NCBI RefSeq assembly: GCF_018691265.1
Contig: NW_024881313.1
Span: 41,615,897-41,679,896, forward strand
Origin: Tyto alba
Lineage: Eukaryota; Chordata; Aves; Strigiformes; Tytonidae
DNA length: 64,000 bases
Direction: 5' to 3'
Shown here: positions 22,803 through 33,559 of the stretch, piece by piece
Layout: every line of letters starts with the position of its first letter
Position numbering within the stretch: the stretch's first letter is position 1
The notes under the pieces: model-generated
The model's database searches: none
The model's input: the letters and a program-made list of their open reading frames with translations, nothing else
Told to the model about the DNA's origin: nothing
Made by a program: the position numbers and the translations under genes

Positions 22803-24160
22803 CGGGGAGCCCTGGGGCTGTGTGCCTGTCTGCGTGTCTGTGCGTGCGTGTGCATGTGTGTGTGCCTGCGTGTCTGCATGTCATCTGCGTGTTTGTGCGT
22901 GTGTCTGTGTGTCCCCGGTGAGGGCACAGCCGGGGGTGGGGGGGAAGGCACACCCACACGGGGGCACACAGACACACACGTGTGCACACACACACACACA
23001 TATATGTGTGCGCACACAGACATACACACCCACCCGCACACACACATACACGTGTGTGCAGACATACACACACAGACACACACGCGCACAGACACACACA
23101 TGCGTGCGCACATGCACACACATGCGCACACACACGCACACACATGCATGCACACAGACACACACGTGCCCACACACACATGCACAGACACACACATGCA
23201 TGTGCACATGCACACACATGCTCACACATGCGCACACACACGCACACACATGCATGCACACAGACACACACATATACACACGTGCCCACACACACATGCA
23301 CAGACACACACACGCATGCGCACGTGCCCACACACGCACACACATGCATGCACACAGACACACACATGCGTGCACACGCAGACATGCACACACACACAAG
23401 CACACGTGCCCACACACGCACGCACACGCATGCACACAGACACACACATGCGTGCACACGCAGACATGCACACACACAAGCACACGTGCCCACACACGCA
23501 CGCACACGCATGCACGCACAGACACACACACATGCACGCAGACGCATACACACACGTAGCCGCGCGCACACACACGCACCCACACGCATGCACACAGACA
23601 TAGACACACATGCACGCAGGCACACACACGCGCGCACACGCAGACATACACACACGCACACGTGCCCACACACACGCACGCACACGCATGCACACAGACA
23701 CACACACACACGCACTTAGACACACACACGCGCGCACACGCAGACTCGCACACACACACACACACGCACACGTGCCCACACACACGCGCGCACACGCATG
23801 CACACAGACACACACGCATGCACGCAGACACACACGCGCGCACACGCAGACACGCACACACACACGCGCGCACACGCATGCACACACACACACAGACACA
23901 CACACGCACGCAGACACACACACGCGCGCACACGCAGACACGCACACACAGACGCGCGCACACACACGCACGCACATGCATGCACACAGACACACAGACA
24001 CACACGCACGCACGCAGACACACACGCGCGCACCCGCAGACACGCACACACACACGCGCGCACACGCATGCACACAGACACACAGACACACACACGCACG
24101 CAGACACACACACACGCACGCAGACACACACACGCGCGCCCCCGCAGACACGCACACGCG
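22803..24160 (+). repeat. CA/CG-rich alternating purine-pyrimidine array
   Basis: About 1.36 kb is dominated by CACACA, CGCACA, CATGCA and AGACAC, preceded by a TGTGTG-rich stretch at 22820-22915. Longer units of roughly 80 bp recur (the order GCATGCACACAGACACAC, CGCAGACATGCAC, GCACACGTGCCCACAC at 23340-23520), so it is a complex minisatellite. The hexamer CACGTG occurs at 22977, 23049, 23163, 23279, 23321, 23403, 23483, 23659 and 23769. Alternating CA and CG runs are classic Z-DNA-forming sequence. The Cys/Val and His/Thr frames over it (up to 470 codons) are artefacts. Confidence 0.95.
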
Positions 24161-24305
24161 CGCGCGCCCCCGCCCCCGCGGCGCGGGAGCCGCGCGTGGG
24201 TCCGGCCCCGCCCCGCCCCGGGCCCGGTGCCGCCGCCGTGACGCGGCCGCGGGGCGGGGCGGGCCCGGCGGACCCGCAGAGCGGCGGAGCCCGCAGAGCG
24301 CGGCC

Positions 24306-24338
24306 ATGCAGCGGCTGCCCGCGGCCCCGCGCCGCTGA
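24306..24338 (+). other. Upstream ORF, 10 codons, before AGAP3
   Basis: An ATG at 24306 opens a frame of ten codons ([10 protein letters not shown]) ending with TGA at 24336-24338, 35 bases before the main start. It has G at -3 but C at +4, so its start context is moderate. If it is in the mature 5' UTR it could reduce or regulate initiation at the AGAP3 ATG. Presence in the mRNA is inferred. Confidence 0.5.
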
Positions 24339-24347
24339 CCGCCGGCC

Positions 24348-24371
24348 CCGCCGCCGCCGCCGCCGCCGCCG
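24348..24371 (+). repeat. (CCG)8 trinucleotide run
   Basis: Eight perfect CCG units run to within two bases of the AGAP3 ATG, so the start context is GCCGCCGCC before ATG, a strong Kozak match. CCG/CGG runs in 5' UTRs are polymorphic in vertebrates and can form stable structures. The length here is short. Confidence 0.95.
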
Positions 24372-24373
24372 CC

Positions 24374-24650
24374 ATGAACTTCCCGGGCGGGCCCGGGCAG
24401 AGCCCGCAGCAGCAGAGCCTGGCGGCGCCGGGCGGGCCGGTGCCGGTGCCGGTGCCCGGCCCCTCGGGCCCGCAGCCCGGCGGGCCGCCGCCGCCGCAGT
24501 TCGGGCTCTCCAACTCGGCGGCCATCCGCGCCGAGATCGGGCGCTTCGAGTCGGTGCACCCCAACATCTACGCCATCTACGACCTCATCGAGCGCGTGGA
24601 GGACCTGGCGCTGCAGAGCCAGATCCGCGAGCACGTCATCTCCATCGAGG
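24374..24650 (+). CDS. AGAP3: AGAP3 first coding exon (partial gene)
   Basis: AGAP3 is an Arf GTPase-activating protein of the centaurin-gamma group, with a GTPase-like domain, a split PH domain, an ArfGAP domain and ankyrin repeats. It acts in endosomal trafficking and, in neurons, in NMDA-receptor-linked signalling. Only the first 92 codons plus one base are here. Residues 1-42 are a disordered Pro/Gln/Gly-rich leader starting [14 protein letters not shown]. Residues 43-92 carry the conserved AGAP N-terminal region ([41 protein letters not shown]). [12 protein letters not shown] fits AGAP3 better than AGAP1, which as I recall it has ELLERVEEPVLQ. The exon ends with one base of the next codon and the donor GTGAGG follows at 24651, a phase matching a GAC codon completed in exon 2. 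Residue 56 is Gly where I recall Gln in relatives. The frame continues open to 25204, but that part is intron. Confidence 0.9.
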
Positions 24651-24664
24651 GTGAGGCGGGCGGC

Positions 24665-24730
24665 CCGAACCGGGGCCGAACCGGGGCCGAGCCGGGGCCG
24701 AACCGGGGCCGAACCGGGGCCGAACCGGGA
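24665..24730 (+). repeat. 11-bp tandem repeat inside the intron 1 donor region
   Basis: Six head-to-tail copies of CCGAACCGGGG fill 66 bp, the third with GAGCC in place of GAACC and the last ending in A. The array starts 14 bases after the splice donor. Each unit has a run of four G, so the transcript and the + strand could form a G-quadruplex beside the 5' splice site. Confidence 0.95.
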
Positions 24731-25150
24731 CGCCCCCTTTGTGTGTCCGTCCCCCCCCCCCCCCCCGCCCGCCCGGCCCCGGCCGCGCTACCCCGCGGGC
24801 CCCGCCAGCGCCGGCGGGAAGCGCCCGGCCCGCGGGGGTGGCCGGAGGCGGCGGGGCCGGGCCGCGGCCTGCGCCGGGGCCTGCGGGGCGCGCTGCCCCC
24901 CCCCCCCCGCCGGGAGCCGTGCCGGGGGGCCCGGGGGGCCCGGGGGGCTGCAGGCGCCGGGCGGGAGGGGAGGGAGCGGGACACGCACCCACACCCACCC
25001 ACCCCCCACCCCCGCCCCGCCGCCGCCCCCCGCCCCGAGGGTCCCGCGGGGCCGCTCGGCTTCGCCCTCCCCGCCGGGGAAGCGGCGGCCCGCGGCACCG
25101 AGGTGCGGGGGGGGGGTGGTGGTGGTGGGGGGGGGCCCTGCCCTCGGAAC

Positions 25151-28100
25151 CCACGGGGCCGTGGAATCCCCCGCGGCGGGTGGCGATGGGCTGAAGTCTC
25201 CTAAAAATGCAGAAAACGGCAGTCGGGGCCCAGGGAGCTCGCGGCCGCAGGGCCGAGAGCGGGGCGGGGGGATGGACGGGCGGGCGGGGAGGAGGATTCC
25301 CGGCTCTGTGCTGAGGCTGGGGGGGCGGGGGGGCGGCTCGCAGGACCCCGCCGAAAGCTCCCTCTGGCCGGCTTTGGCGATCCCAAGCCGCCAGACTTTC
25401 GCAGCCAGGCTTCGCCCTTTAGCAAAGAAAGCCTCGGGGCCGTGGGTGCCATTGGGTCTGCGTGAGGAGGGATCCCGGATTTGCCTCGGTGGCCTCTCGA
25501 GCGTTTGCCGTTTCCCCCGCCGTGGGTTTTGTTGCCCCCCCCCCCCCCCGCTCGATTTTTGGCGGCGTGCTCGGCTCCGCTCCCGCTAAGTCACGCCAGG
25601 AACGTCGCCGCAGGTGGCACGCGGGACGGGTTTGGGGGAGCGGCGGTGGCGCGGGCGCAGCGTGGTGCCGGGCTCCGCGGCGCGGAGGTGGCAGCGTGGG
25701 CTGCCCTGGAGCAGTTCTCGGGGTGCCTGTGTGCCGCTGCAGCCTTTGGGGTGGCTTGTTCAGAGAGAGGAAAAGTAAGAGGGACTTTAACAGACATCTT
25801 AGAGGTTGCACGGTCGAGGGAACGTAAGTTCAAGAATTTGTTTCATCGGTCTTGTGGTGCAAGGACAAAGGACAGTTAGATCTGGGATCAGAACCGGGCA
25901 AATGTAAAGCCAAGAAAAGGAGGGCGGCTTCTGTCTGCTTCTGTGACTGCTCTGTCTGTGAGGTCTCCTGCCACCGAAAGCCGCTGAACTAACGGAATTT
26001 AATGGGGTGAAGAGGGAAGGGGCTTGCACTGGAGGTCGGTGGGAGTGCACGGGCCGTGGCGGTCCTGGTGGGGGAAGACCGTCGCGCATCTGTTCCCGTG
26101 GGGTTCCTGCAGCTCTTCCGTGTTTGTGCCTCTGGTCCCGGCTGCAGTGGAAGACCTGAGGGACCAGTGACTGTGACGACACGGTCTGATCCTGCTTGCC
26201 ATTCCCGTGTTGTGGGACAGAGACGCTGCCAACCGAAATACTGCTGTACGAGCCCCCGGGCGTTACTGCGGAGTCGCTCCCGGGGCCGTGCCCGCAGGCG
26301 GGGTGCGGGTGGCCGAGGCTCCCAGGCTGGGCTGCCCGCCTCCCCGCCCCGTGCACCCCGTCTCCCTCCCTGCGCGGATGCTGAGCCGCTGCCGCGCTCC
26401 CCTGGGTGTCCCCGTCCTCGCCTGCCGCTGCCCTCCTGCGCCCTGCCAGCATCTGTGAGCTGATGGCGAGCACGGTGGCGGTTAGGTGCGTCTCTTAGCA
26501 ACTTCCACTCGTGGGGCGTGTTTCCTCCTGCTGCCCAAAGGAAGGTGTGAAAACAAGATTCTTTCACTCCCAGCTGCAGGCGGTCGGGGCTTCCCGAAGC
26601 TGGATGGCAGCCGTTCCGCTTAACCCGAGGACGGGGCGTCAGGAGGGGCTGGCGCGGCTTGCTGGGCGTCACACGGGGCTGGGGGCCGGGGGTCTTCGGG
26701 CGCTTTGCCTGCTCCAACCACAGACCCACCCTGTCTCCTCTGGTCCTTCCCCACCTTCTCCCTCCCTTTCTTTCCAGCTGTGGATTTGGCAGAGCAGGAA
26801 TCCCACGGATTTCCTTATCTTGGCTGCATTCCCCACTTACCTGCTAGGCGCTGGGTGAAATTGTGATCCTGGTGAAAAGTGCACTGTGATTATGCAGTTA
26901 CATGCAATATATTACCAAGTGTATGTGAGAGACTGAATTAACGGTGGGGGTAATAAAACGCTGGAAGTGTTTTGCTGGAGATGTTGCCATCTCTCGGAGC
27001 GCTTGAGTCTGGAAGGGAATATCCTTCTAAACTGTGTGTGTTGGGCTTGATGCAGAAATTGCTGGAAGAGGGTTTTTTGTTTGTTCGTTTATGTTCTTGG
27101 TCCGAAGAATCAGCTTCTCTGACCGTAACGACTGCTTCTGGTCCTAAAACCTGTTACGGATGTTGCCAGTGAAATCCCAGATCAACTTCCTAACGCTGCT
27201 GGCTTGCGTAAGACCTGCTCACATCCTCTTGCCAGATTCTTTCTTCTGCAGGCCGTTCCCCCATTGTTAACAGGGAGGGAGGCAGGCCCCGTTCCTGCCC
27301 GCAGTGGTGTGCCGGGGCCGGGGTTGCCACCGCCTCAGTGCGGGTTTTGGCCGTCGGAGCAGTGCCGGTGGGCAGGAGCGGAGGCGGCAGCTGGAGGTGT
27401 GTCGGCCCGAACCCTCGCGGTGCTGCGGCTGGTGCTGGGGCAGCATTGCCAAGGAGGGAGGTGGGTGCCGGGGGGGCTGCTGCAGCCCAGAGCCCCGGCA
27501 GCCCGGCGGGGCCGGGGGGAAGGAGCCGCTTCCTGGGGAGGAGCGAGAAGAGTCTGGAGTCAGCGGCGCACGCGGATGGAGCCTGCGGCTGCTCCCCGCT
27601 CGGGCTCTCCTGGGCCCCGGCGGAGGTGGTGTTCGGGGTCGCCGCGGGGCGGGGGGAAGGGAAATCTGCTTTATTTTGGTCTCCCCCTTGTAGCGGGAGC
27701 TTCGTTCAGCGGCGGTGGCGGGAGAGGGCTGCCGGGCACCCAGGGCTGGGGAAGGCGGTGGGTTTGGCCGGCCGCCAGTTTCAGCTGAATCACAGGCAGG
27801 ACCCCGTGGTTTTCAGTAGTTTCTAACCACCAAATTTGGACAGATTTTCAGGGGGCTAGCAAAAAGCGTTTCCCTCATCCCAGGCTTGTTTCTTTGCCAA
27901 ATTTCAGAGACTGCTGCAAGCTGCTTAGCTCTATAAAAGATTTTACATATGCATAAAGCAAAATGATATGCAACTTTAGTTCTGAGATTGGTACAAGCCC
28001 TCCTTGTAATAAATGTGACCCCTAACTGTGTTATTCTGGAGCAGGCTATAGACAGATTTATATTATTAGAATTTGTAATTAGAATGGTAATTACGCGGCG

Positions 28101-29209
28101 CTTAATTTCTTTCATAGAAGTCAGTTTTCAGAAGTGACCAAAATGCAGGTTCTAGGCAGGGAGAGTGAGGCTGGTGGTGCAGAGAATGCCGTGAGGGACG
28201 CGCGGGACGGGGACTGCGGGTCGCGTGGGGCAGCGGGAGCCAGCGTGGATCCACTGACACGCGGGAGAGCGCGAGCCAGGAGGATGGAGCTGCGGAAGGA
28301 GGATCGCGGCGCGGGGCGGAGAAGATGGTCACACAGAGGTCTCCTGTGGGCGCGAAGTAACGAAGGCCAGGAGGGAGGAGGTGGAAGTCAGAGGAGGAGA
28401 AATTGGTGAGATCCCTCAGCAGAATGTTGGTCAACTGATAGGAGTTTTTTCCTGATGTTACCTGCCGTGCACACGTCTTGCAGCCCACCTGAACGCTCAG
28501 CTCTCAGGAAAAGCTTGCAGAAGTCGTTGGCCGTGGTGGCCAGGTAGCAGGAGCGGGAATCTGTTTGAACGAGGGTGGTCAGAGTTGTACCTGGAGTGTG
28601 TGTTTCTCCCTTTGTTATCCTTTCACATCCCTTCAACGCACTTCTAAACTTGTTTTGATTCCTTTCTGTGTTTTAAGAAGTGGGATTAGTTTGGAAAAGC
28701 TTTCCTCTACATTTTTCAGCTGTTGCTTCTCTGGCAGAGGCACAGGGTGAAAAAAGCCCCGGAGGACGATCTGCCAGTAGCAGTCTGGTGGTTAACTGTG
28801 GCTCTGCATCTGGCTTTTGCTGGGCAGGAATTACCTTTGAATGTTGGCTTTGCGTAGCTCCAGGTCCCGGCAGTTTGAGACCAAAATGGACTGTTGGGTC
28901 ACTTGGTATGAACATTTGCCTCCTAGGATTTTACCCTCTTCCCGATCAGCTAAATATAAGACATCTGGTTAAGGTGTATCTTTGAGATACAGTTACAGTC
29001 TAGGGCCTTGCTACCTTAGGAGTTTTTCTCCATTATTAGCTGCCTCGCTGTTAATAATTAGCATAATTTTTTCAATAGGCATCTCTAACATCCTGGATTT
29101 TTTTTTTTTTTTTTAGTTTTTCTCTAAGCGTAAGTAGTCCTTTGATACTGGTTATTTTTGTGTTTAAAGCCGCTTGTACCAATTAATGAGGTCACTTTTC
29201 TGTCTCTTT
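25151..29209. other. Intron 1 sequence, unrecognised
   Basis: About 4 kb without a supported feature. A C run occurs at about 25536-25550 and GC-rich patches at about 26030-26460 and 27290-27740. A run of 17 T lies at 29098-29114. Open frames in the GC-rich patches show no known domain. Confidence 0.45.
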
Positions 29210-29340
29210 TTGTGATGAGTTAAACTGGCTGAACCGTGTCATTTTATTCAGTTCCAGCATAAGTCTTACTGCTCTATTCTGCATCCTTTTCCAATGTCTT
29301 TTGAAACTGGTTCCCGATGCTCTGATTCACAAAGCAAAAT
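29210..29340 (-). repeat. Possible ancient CR1 fragment, antisense
   Basis: The + strand segment TACTGCTCTATTCTGCATCC followed by TTTTCCAATGTCTTTTGAAACTGG at about 29266-29309 resembles the antisense CR1 pattern for the pol C-terminal region. It is short and diverged. Confidence 0.4.
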
Positions 29341-32300
29341 CTGAGGCAGGAGTTGCCATTGATGCGGTATCTTCTCGAGGAAGATAAGAATGAAGCTCAG
29401 TGGAGTCCTCCCAGCATCCTGCCTTGGTTCTGGGGAGCCCCGTGCTGCCAGGCCACGGGCAGGGTTCGCCTTGCTCAGCTGAATCAGCCTCAAGTAAATT
29501 ACACCCTTTGGGAAGGAGCCTGTTCTGCTTAGCTAGCTTTTTCCTGCTAATTCCATGACCTCTGCAGAATTGCCCTGTGTATGTGTGTTTGTGAGTTCCC
29601 GAAGGCTTGGTAACCACAGGGAGCGGTGGTGGGGTGTGGTGGTCCATCTCCTCCAACAGCAGCAAACTTCAGAGTCGTCAGTGCATCTCTGCTGCCGGGG
29701 CTGGAGCTGGGCATCCCGGGTGGCTGCGTGTCTTCTGCCGTGCCGCCCTTCTGCGTGCTGGATCGGGGCAGCGCCCTTCTGTCACCGTAGCCTCAAGCTT
29801 TGCTGGGAGTTAAGTGCAAAGGTGGTTAAAAGACCACAGAAATGAGAGATGGGGCAAACGTTCTGATCACGCGCTCCGTTTGGCTGGGATGGGAGGTGCT
29901 GGGGTCTCAGGGCAGACTCCCGGGAGAGACTCCTGAGGGTACTTGGAAGTGCTTCTTGAGCTGCGCTAGGTGCTAGCAGGGAAAAGCTCTGGGTCCTCTG
30001 ACACAGCGTGTCTCCTTGCCTGGCCGAGGCGTCGGCAGGGCTGACTCTGCTCAGCATCTCCCAGGGCAGTGCCTGGCGTGAGTGGGGAGAGTCCTGGAGC
30101 GAGGGGAGACCTTGGCCCCGTGGGAGTGATGGGCAGAGCAGAAACACATCTGGAGGGGGCCTGCAGCACTCTTGGACAAACACATCCACTGTTCTTATGA
30201 AGTTGTATATGGTGGCCCTAGTCATCTTTGCCAGATGCAGGTCTTACTTCATAGAGCTTACAACTCAAGCACAAGGTCTTGTAGAAGAGTCAGAAAATCA
30301 GAAAAAGATACTGCTTGATGCTGTGATCGACAGGAGTTGGGAGAGATGATGAACCTGGAGCAGGAAGACTGGAGGATGGTCTTGGTAGCTGAAGACTGAG
30401 TAGGACGAGGTTGCAGGTGCTGTGGTGAGGGAAGAGAAGGTTTCTGGCGCTGCGGGGGCAAGAACCCTGACATTGTGGCTAAAGAGGAAAAGATGGGAAC
30501 GTGGAGGTACGCTGCAGGGAAAGAATGGGATTTGGATGTGGCCTTAGCACTAGAGACTCCTGTGGCTGTGGTTTCACAGTTACCTCAATCCAACACCGAT
30601 GTGGATGCTGGTAGAAGGGACAGTGCAACTCTTCCCACCAGGAAAGTGGTGGGAACTTACCTTCCTTTTCCCAGCTCTGGTTGCTGCACGGTGAGCTGGG
30701 TCAGGGAACTGCTCTGGTAGAAACCGAGCTTTGCGCTGGGCTTTGGTTGGATCAGTTTTCAGTTGCTCACCGGGCTGAGGGTGCGACTGTGTGAATGTGA
30801 GTGTGGGCCCAGGCGAGGAGGGGTAATGCACGGTCAGGGCTGGGGGGGGGGAGGCAAAACGGACCCGTGGTTCGCTGATTCTGAGCCTGTGTGAGACAGT
30901 TTACAGCAAAAGGCCATTTACTGAATATCCTGACTGTGACAGCAGCGCAAGTCAAATGCCTTGTGGGGGGGCGTGTGGGAACCAGTGCCTGTTTGAGGGG
31001 TGCTTTCTCCGGGTCTTTTGCCTGATGTCGGCAGGTCCTCCTGAACTCGGTGCGGTTTCTATATGTTGTTCAGTCCTTGCTGGCTCTCTTCCCTTGGCTT
31101 GTTCAGTCTTCCTTGACCCAGCGTAAACTCGTAGCTCTCACGATTTCTCCCAGCAGGGAGTTTCACCGTTCAGTTGCACAGAGTCTTTGGCTTGTCCAGG
31201 GGCAGTTCTGCCCCTGACCGGCGCTCCAAGCAGCGACGTCCCGCTTGCCCAGCAGCTGCCGGGGCCTCGGAACGGGGACGGCTGTGGCAACCCCCTCCCC
31301 GGGATTGCCCCTGCCTTCGGTGCAGGGCGAGACCTCGCTTTGTGGCCGGGAATGTTGCTTGTGCTTTCCTTCTGCGCTTGGGCTGGCGTAGCCATGGCTT
31401 TGCCCGGTGAGGACCCGGGAGGAGAAATTCGAGTGGGGTTGGTTTTTGACAACTGGCCTGTGAATAGTCGATCTTGCTTTCGGGAGGTTTTCTAGAGCTC
31501 CTGATGGAGCGTGTCCGCTTTTGGCGCAGAGACCTTTGAGTCTTGGGCAGCTCTGGGCTCTCGCCTCCTCTGGAGTTTCACCCATATGAGGATTAAAGCG
31601 GCTTGTGCCTCCAGGCTGGCTGTTCAGAGCTGGTGATGGGACTTCCAGTGAATTTTGGTGGCCAAACGAGGTTTAAATTATGTCTGATCTGGACCTTAAA
31701 CTGTGTTTCCAGATGGACTGGCTGATGGGAAATGAGTCTTACCTTCCCTCCTCGTCAGAAGGAGACCCTGGGGAAGACTGGGTGTTCCTGGTGCCCCTGC
31801 GCGATGGGGTGGCAGCCCTTGGGCTAAAATCCCAGTCGTGCTCTTGGCTGGTGGTGAATGCAGGAGGGGTGTGGGCAGTGGCCGTCAATTCTGAAGCAGC
31901 AGCAAGGGGCTGATGCAGAAGCGTAACTAGTGGAAACTGAGGGCTGCAAGAGCTGCCCCAGCAGCGTGCCTGTGGTCAGAGCTTTTAACCTTGACAAGCA
32001 CCTCAGCAGTACCATCGTGCTTCTATTGCATCTCTTGCTGGCCATAAGAGTCCCTTTCTCTTCATGATCCCACCTTCCTACTTTGGCGTCTGATTTTTTT
32101 AAATCCTCCTCCGGGACTTTCTGCGAGTCAGAGCCTCCTCTACAGCAGCTGCACGAAGTGAACAAGCCGCGTCCGTTTTATTTGTGCCTCCAGTGCCCTG
32201 CGTGAGAAAGGCAGCTGTGGTCTTACTTCCTTCTGCTTCCTCCTGCAACACTCCGGGCATTGCTGGCATCGCTGACGCTAGGGTGTGCCTATTCGGGCGG

Positions 32301-33090
32301 GTTTTCTGAGGTGTTACAGTGAGAGCAAGGAGTCTTCTGAGGCAGGAAGGCTAAAAATCAAGAGGTCTGTATGATTAAGACCTGTTCTTCTGTGTCTGCT
32401 TGCCTCTCCTGCCCCAGTAACTTTCAGACCTGCTGTCCACTTTCAACCAAACCTGGCAAACCCCTGAATTCCTACAAATCCAAAGAAAATAGATACCTAG
32501 ACAGAGCAGAGCGACCCAGCTCATGCCACGTGGAGGGAAAGGGACGTTTGTGTCTGTCCTCAGTGGCTCGCTGGCATAGGGCTGCATCGCAGCACTGGAA
32601 CCTCTGCCTTGCCTGAGTCACTCTGGAAGTTCTTCCCTGGGGTTATGTATGAGCTCTTGTTCTTTCCATGTGATCTGTGCGGTGATGAAATCCGCTCAGT
32701 CATCGAGGGCACTGCACCTCAGTTACAGCTAAGTGGTTGCCGGCTGCTGCATCCGAAATCCTGGTCTTGTCGCGCTGATGCTGTAGCCCTGGAGGGTTGG
32801 GAGCCACCGGCTTCGGGCTCGTCATCTCACCCCTCAGCTTGCTGCAATGGAGAACGTGGGCTGTCAGCCCCCGACGCTTGCTCCCTGTAGCATGTTTGCT
32901 GCTCACTTGTCTCCTGCGGTTGTTTTTTGGAGAGATTCTAATATTTAGCCCAGCAGTAACCCCTGGGCTTAAGGAAAAGGGGTTTGACCTTCAGATCAGG
33001 CTCTAGTGAGTGCATGTCCCTGCCCCAGTCTCCAGATGGACGCATGGAGGTGAATGGGGCACCAATCCACGAGCAAAGTGGCGTTGCTGG
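29341..33090. other. Intron 1 sequence, unrecognised
   Basis: About 3.7 kb in which I recognise no exon. A purine-rich stretch at about 30320-30500 could be decayed LINE sequence but is not clear enough to call. Short open frames such as 31187-31495 (+) have no known domain. Confidence 0.45.
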
Positions 33091-33117
33091 CGGGCGGGTG
33101 GGTGGGTGGGTGGGTGG
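33091..33117 (+). repeat. (GGGT)n/(GGGC)n tetranucleotide microsatellite
   Basis: Short run CGGGCGGGTG followed by repeated GGTG/GGGT units, about six units long. It has four or more G-triplets and is quadruplex-capable. Confidence 0.9.
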
Positions 33118-33559
33118 CCAGGGCTGGGGTTGTCCCCGGCAGGTGAGGCGTGCTGCAGGGTTGAAAGCACTATGGCATGTCTGTCTGGGAATGGTTAAGT
33201 GTGAGTCTGCTCGTTACAGTCACACCTGGGAGCCTCATCTGATCAGGTTCCTCCTGTAGAAGATGCTGTGAAAACACAGGGCAAAGAGAGCCCTGCCACA
33301 GAGGTCTTGTAGTTTATTTAAAAATGAGAGGCAGATGCCGATGAGCAAGTGGGGAGCACACAGAGACAGTGAGACAGCATGGGCTTCATCGTGGCCATGG
33401 ACTTAACATGGCTGTTGTCTAACCTGCATTGTTTTTGAAGTTTCTAGTGAGTACGGAGGCACGGGAGAGCTTCAAGGAGCAGTCTGAAAGAGGATAGTAA
33501 AGCAGGTTCCAGGTTGTTTACAGAGAGCTCTTTTCAAACATGAAATACAAATGCGAGAA
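33118..33559. other. Intron 1 sequence, unrecognised
   Basis: I see nothing firm. It may include the outer part of the LINE fragment that follows. Confidence 0.4.

Larger units (their letters stand above)
24165..24373 (+). promoter_or_regulatory. AGAP3: AGAP3 core promoter and 5' UTR region
   Basis: The region directly upstream of the start codon is a TATA-less, GC-box promoter by appearance. Two overlapping CCCCGCCCC boxes lie at 24206-24219 and a GGGGCGGGGC box at 24251-24260, both Sp1/KLF-type sites. A TGACGCGG half-CRE-like element starts at 24239. The transcription start cannot be fixed from the sequence alone. The uORF at 24306 and the CCG run at 24348 would lie in the 5' UTR if transcription starts upstream of about 24300. 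Confidence 0.7.
24161..25150. other. CpG island over the AGAP3 first exon
   Basis: The sequence is extremely GC-rich with dense CG dinucleotides from the end of the CA array, through the 5' UTR and first coding exon, into the start of intron 1. Such an island is the expected promoter type of a broadly expressed vertebrate gene. C and G homopolymer runs (about 24750-24768, 24897-24909, 25107-25134) mark places where an assembly may be unreliable. Confidence 0.85.

Noticed and set aside
23222..24634. 470-codon Cys/Val/Arg-rich frame on the - strand, and similar frames over 22681-24567
   Set aside because: The reading is a translation of the CA/CG repeat and of the opposite strand of AGAP3 exon 1; Cys-Val-Cys repeats are what TGTGTG gives in any frame.
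24374..25204. 276-codon frame reading through the AGAP3 exon 1 donor
   Set aside because: The conserved AGAP sequence stops exactly at a consensus donor, and the following residues are translations of the 11-bp repeat and GC-rich intron.
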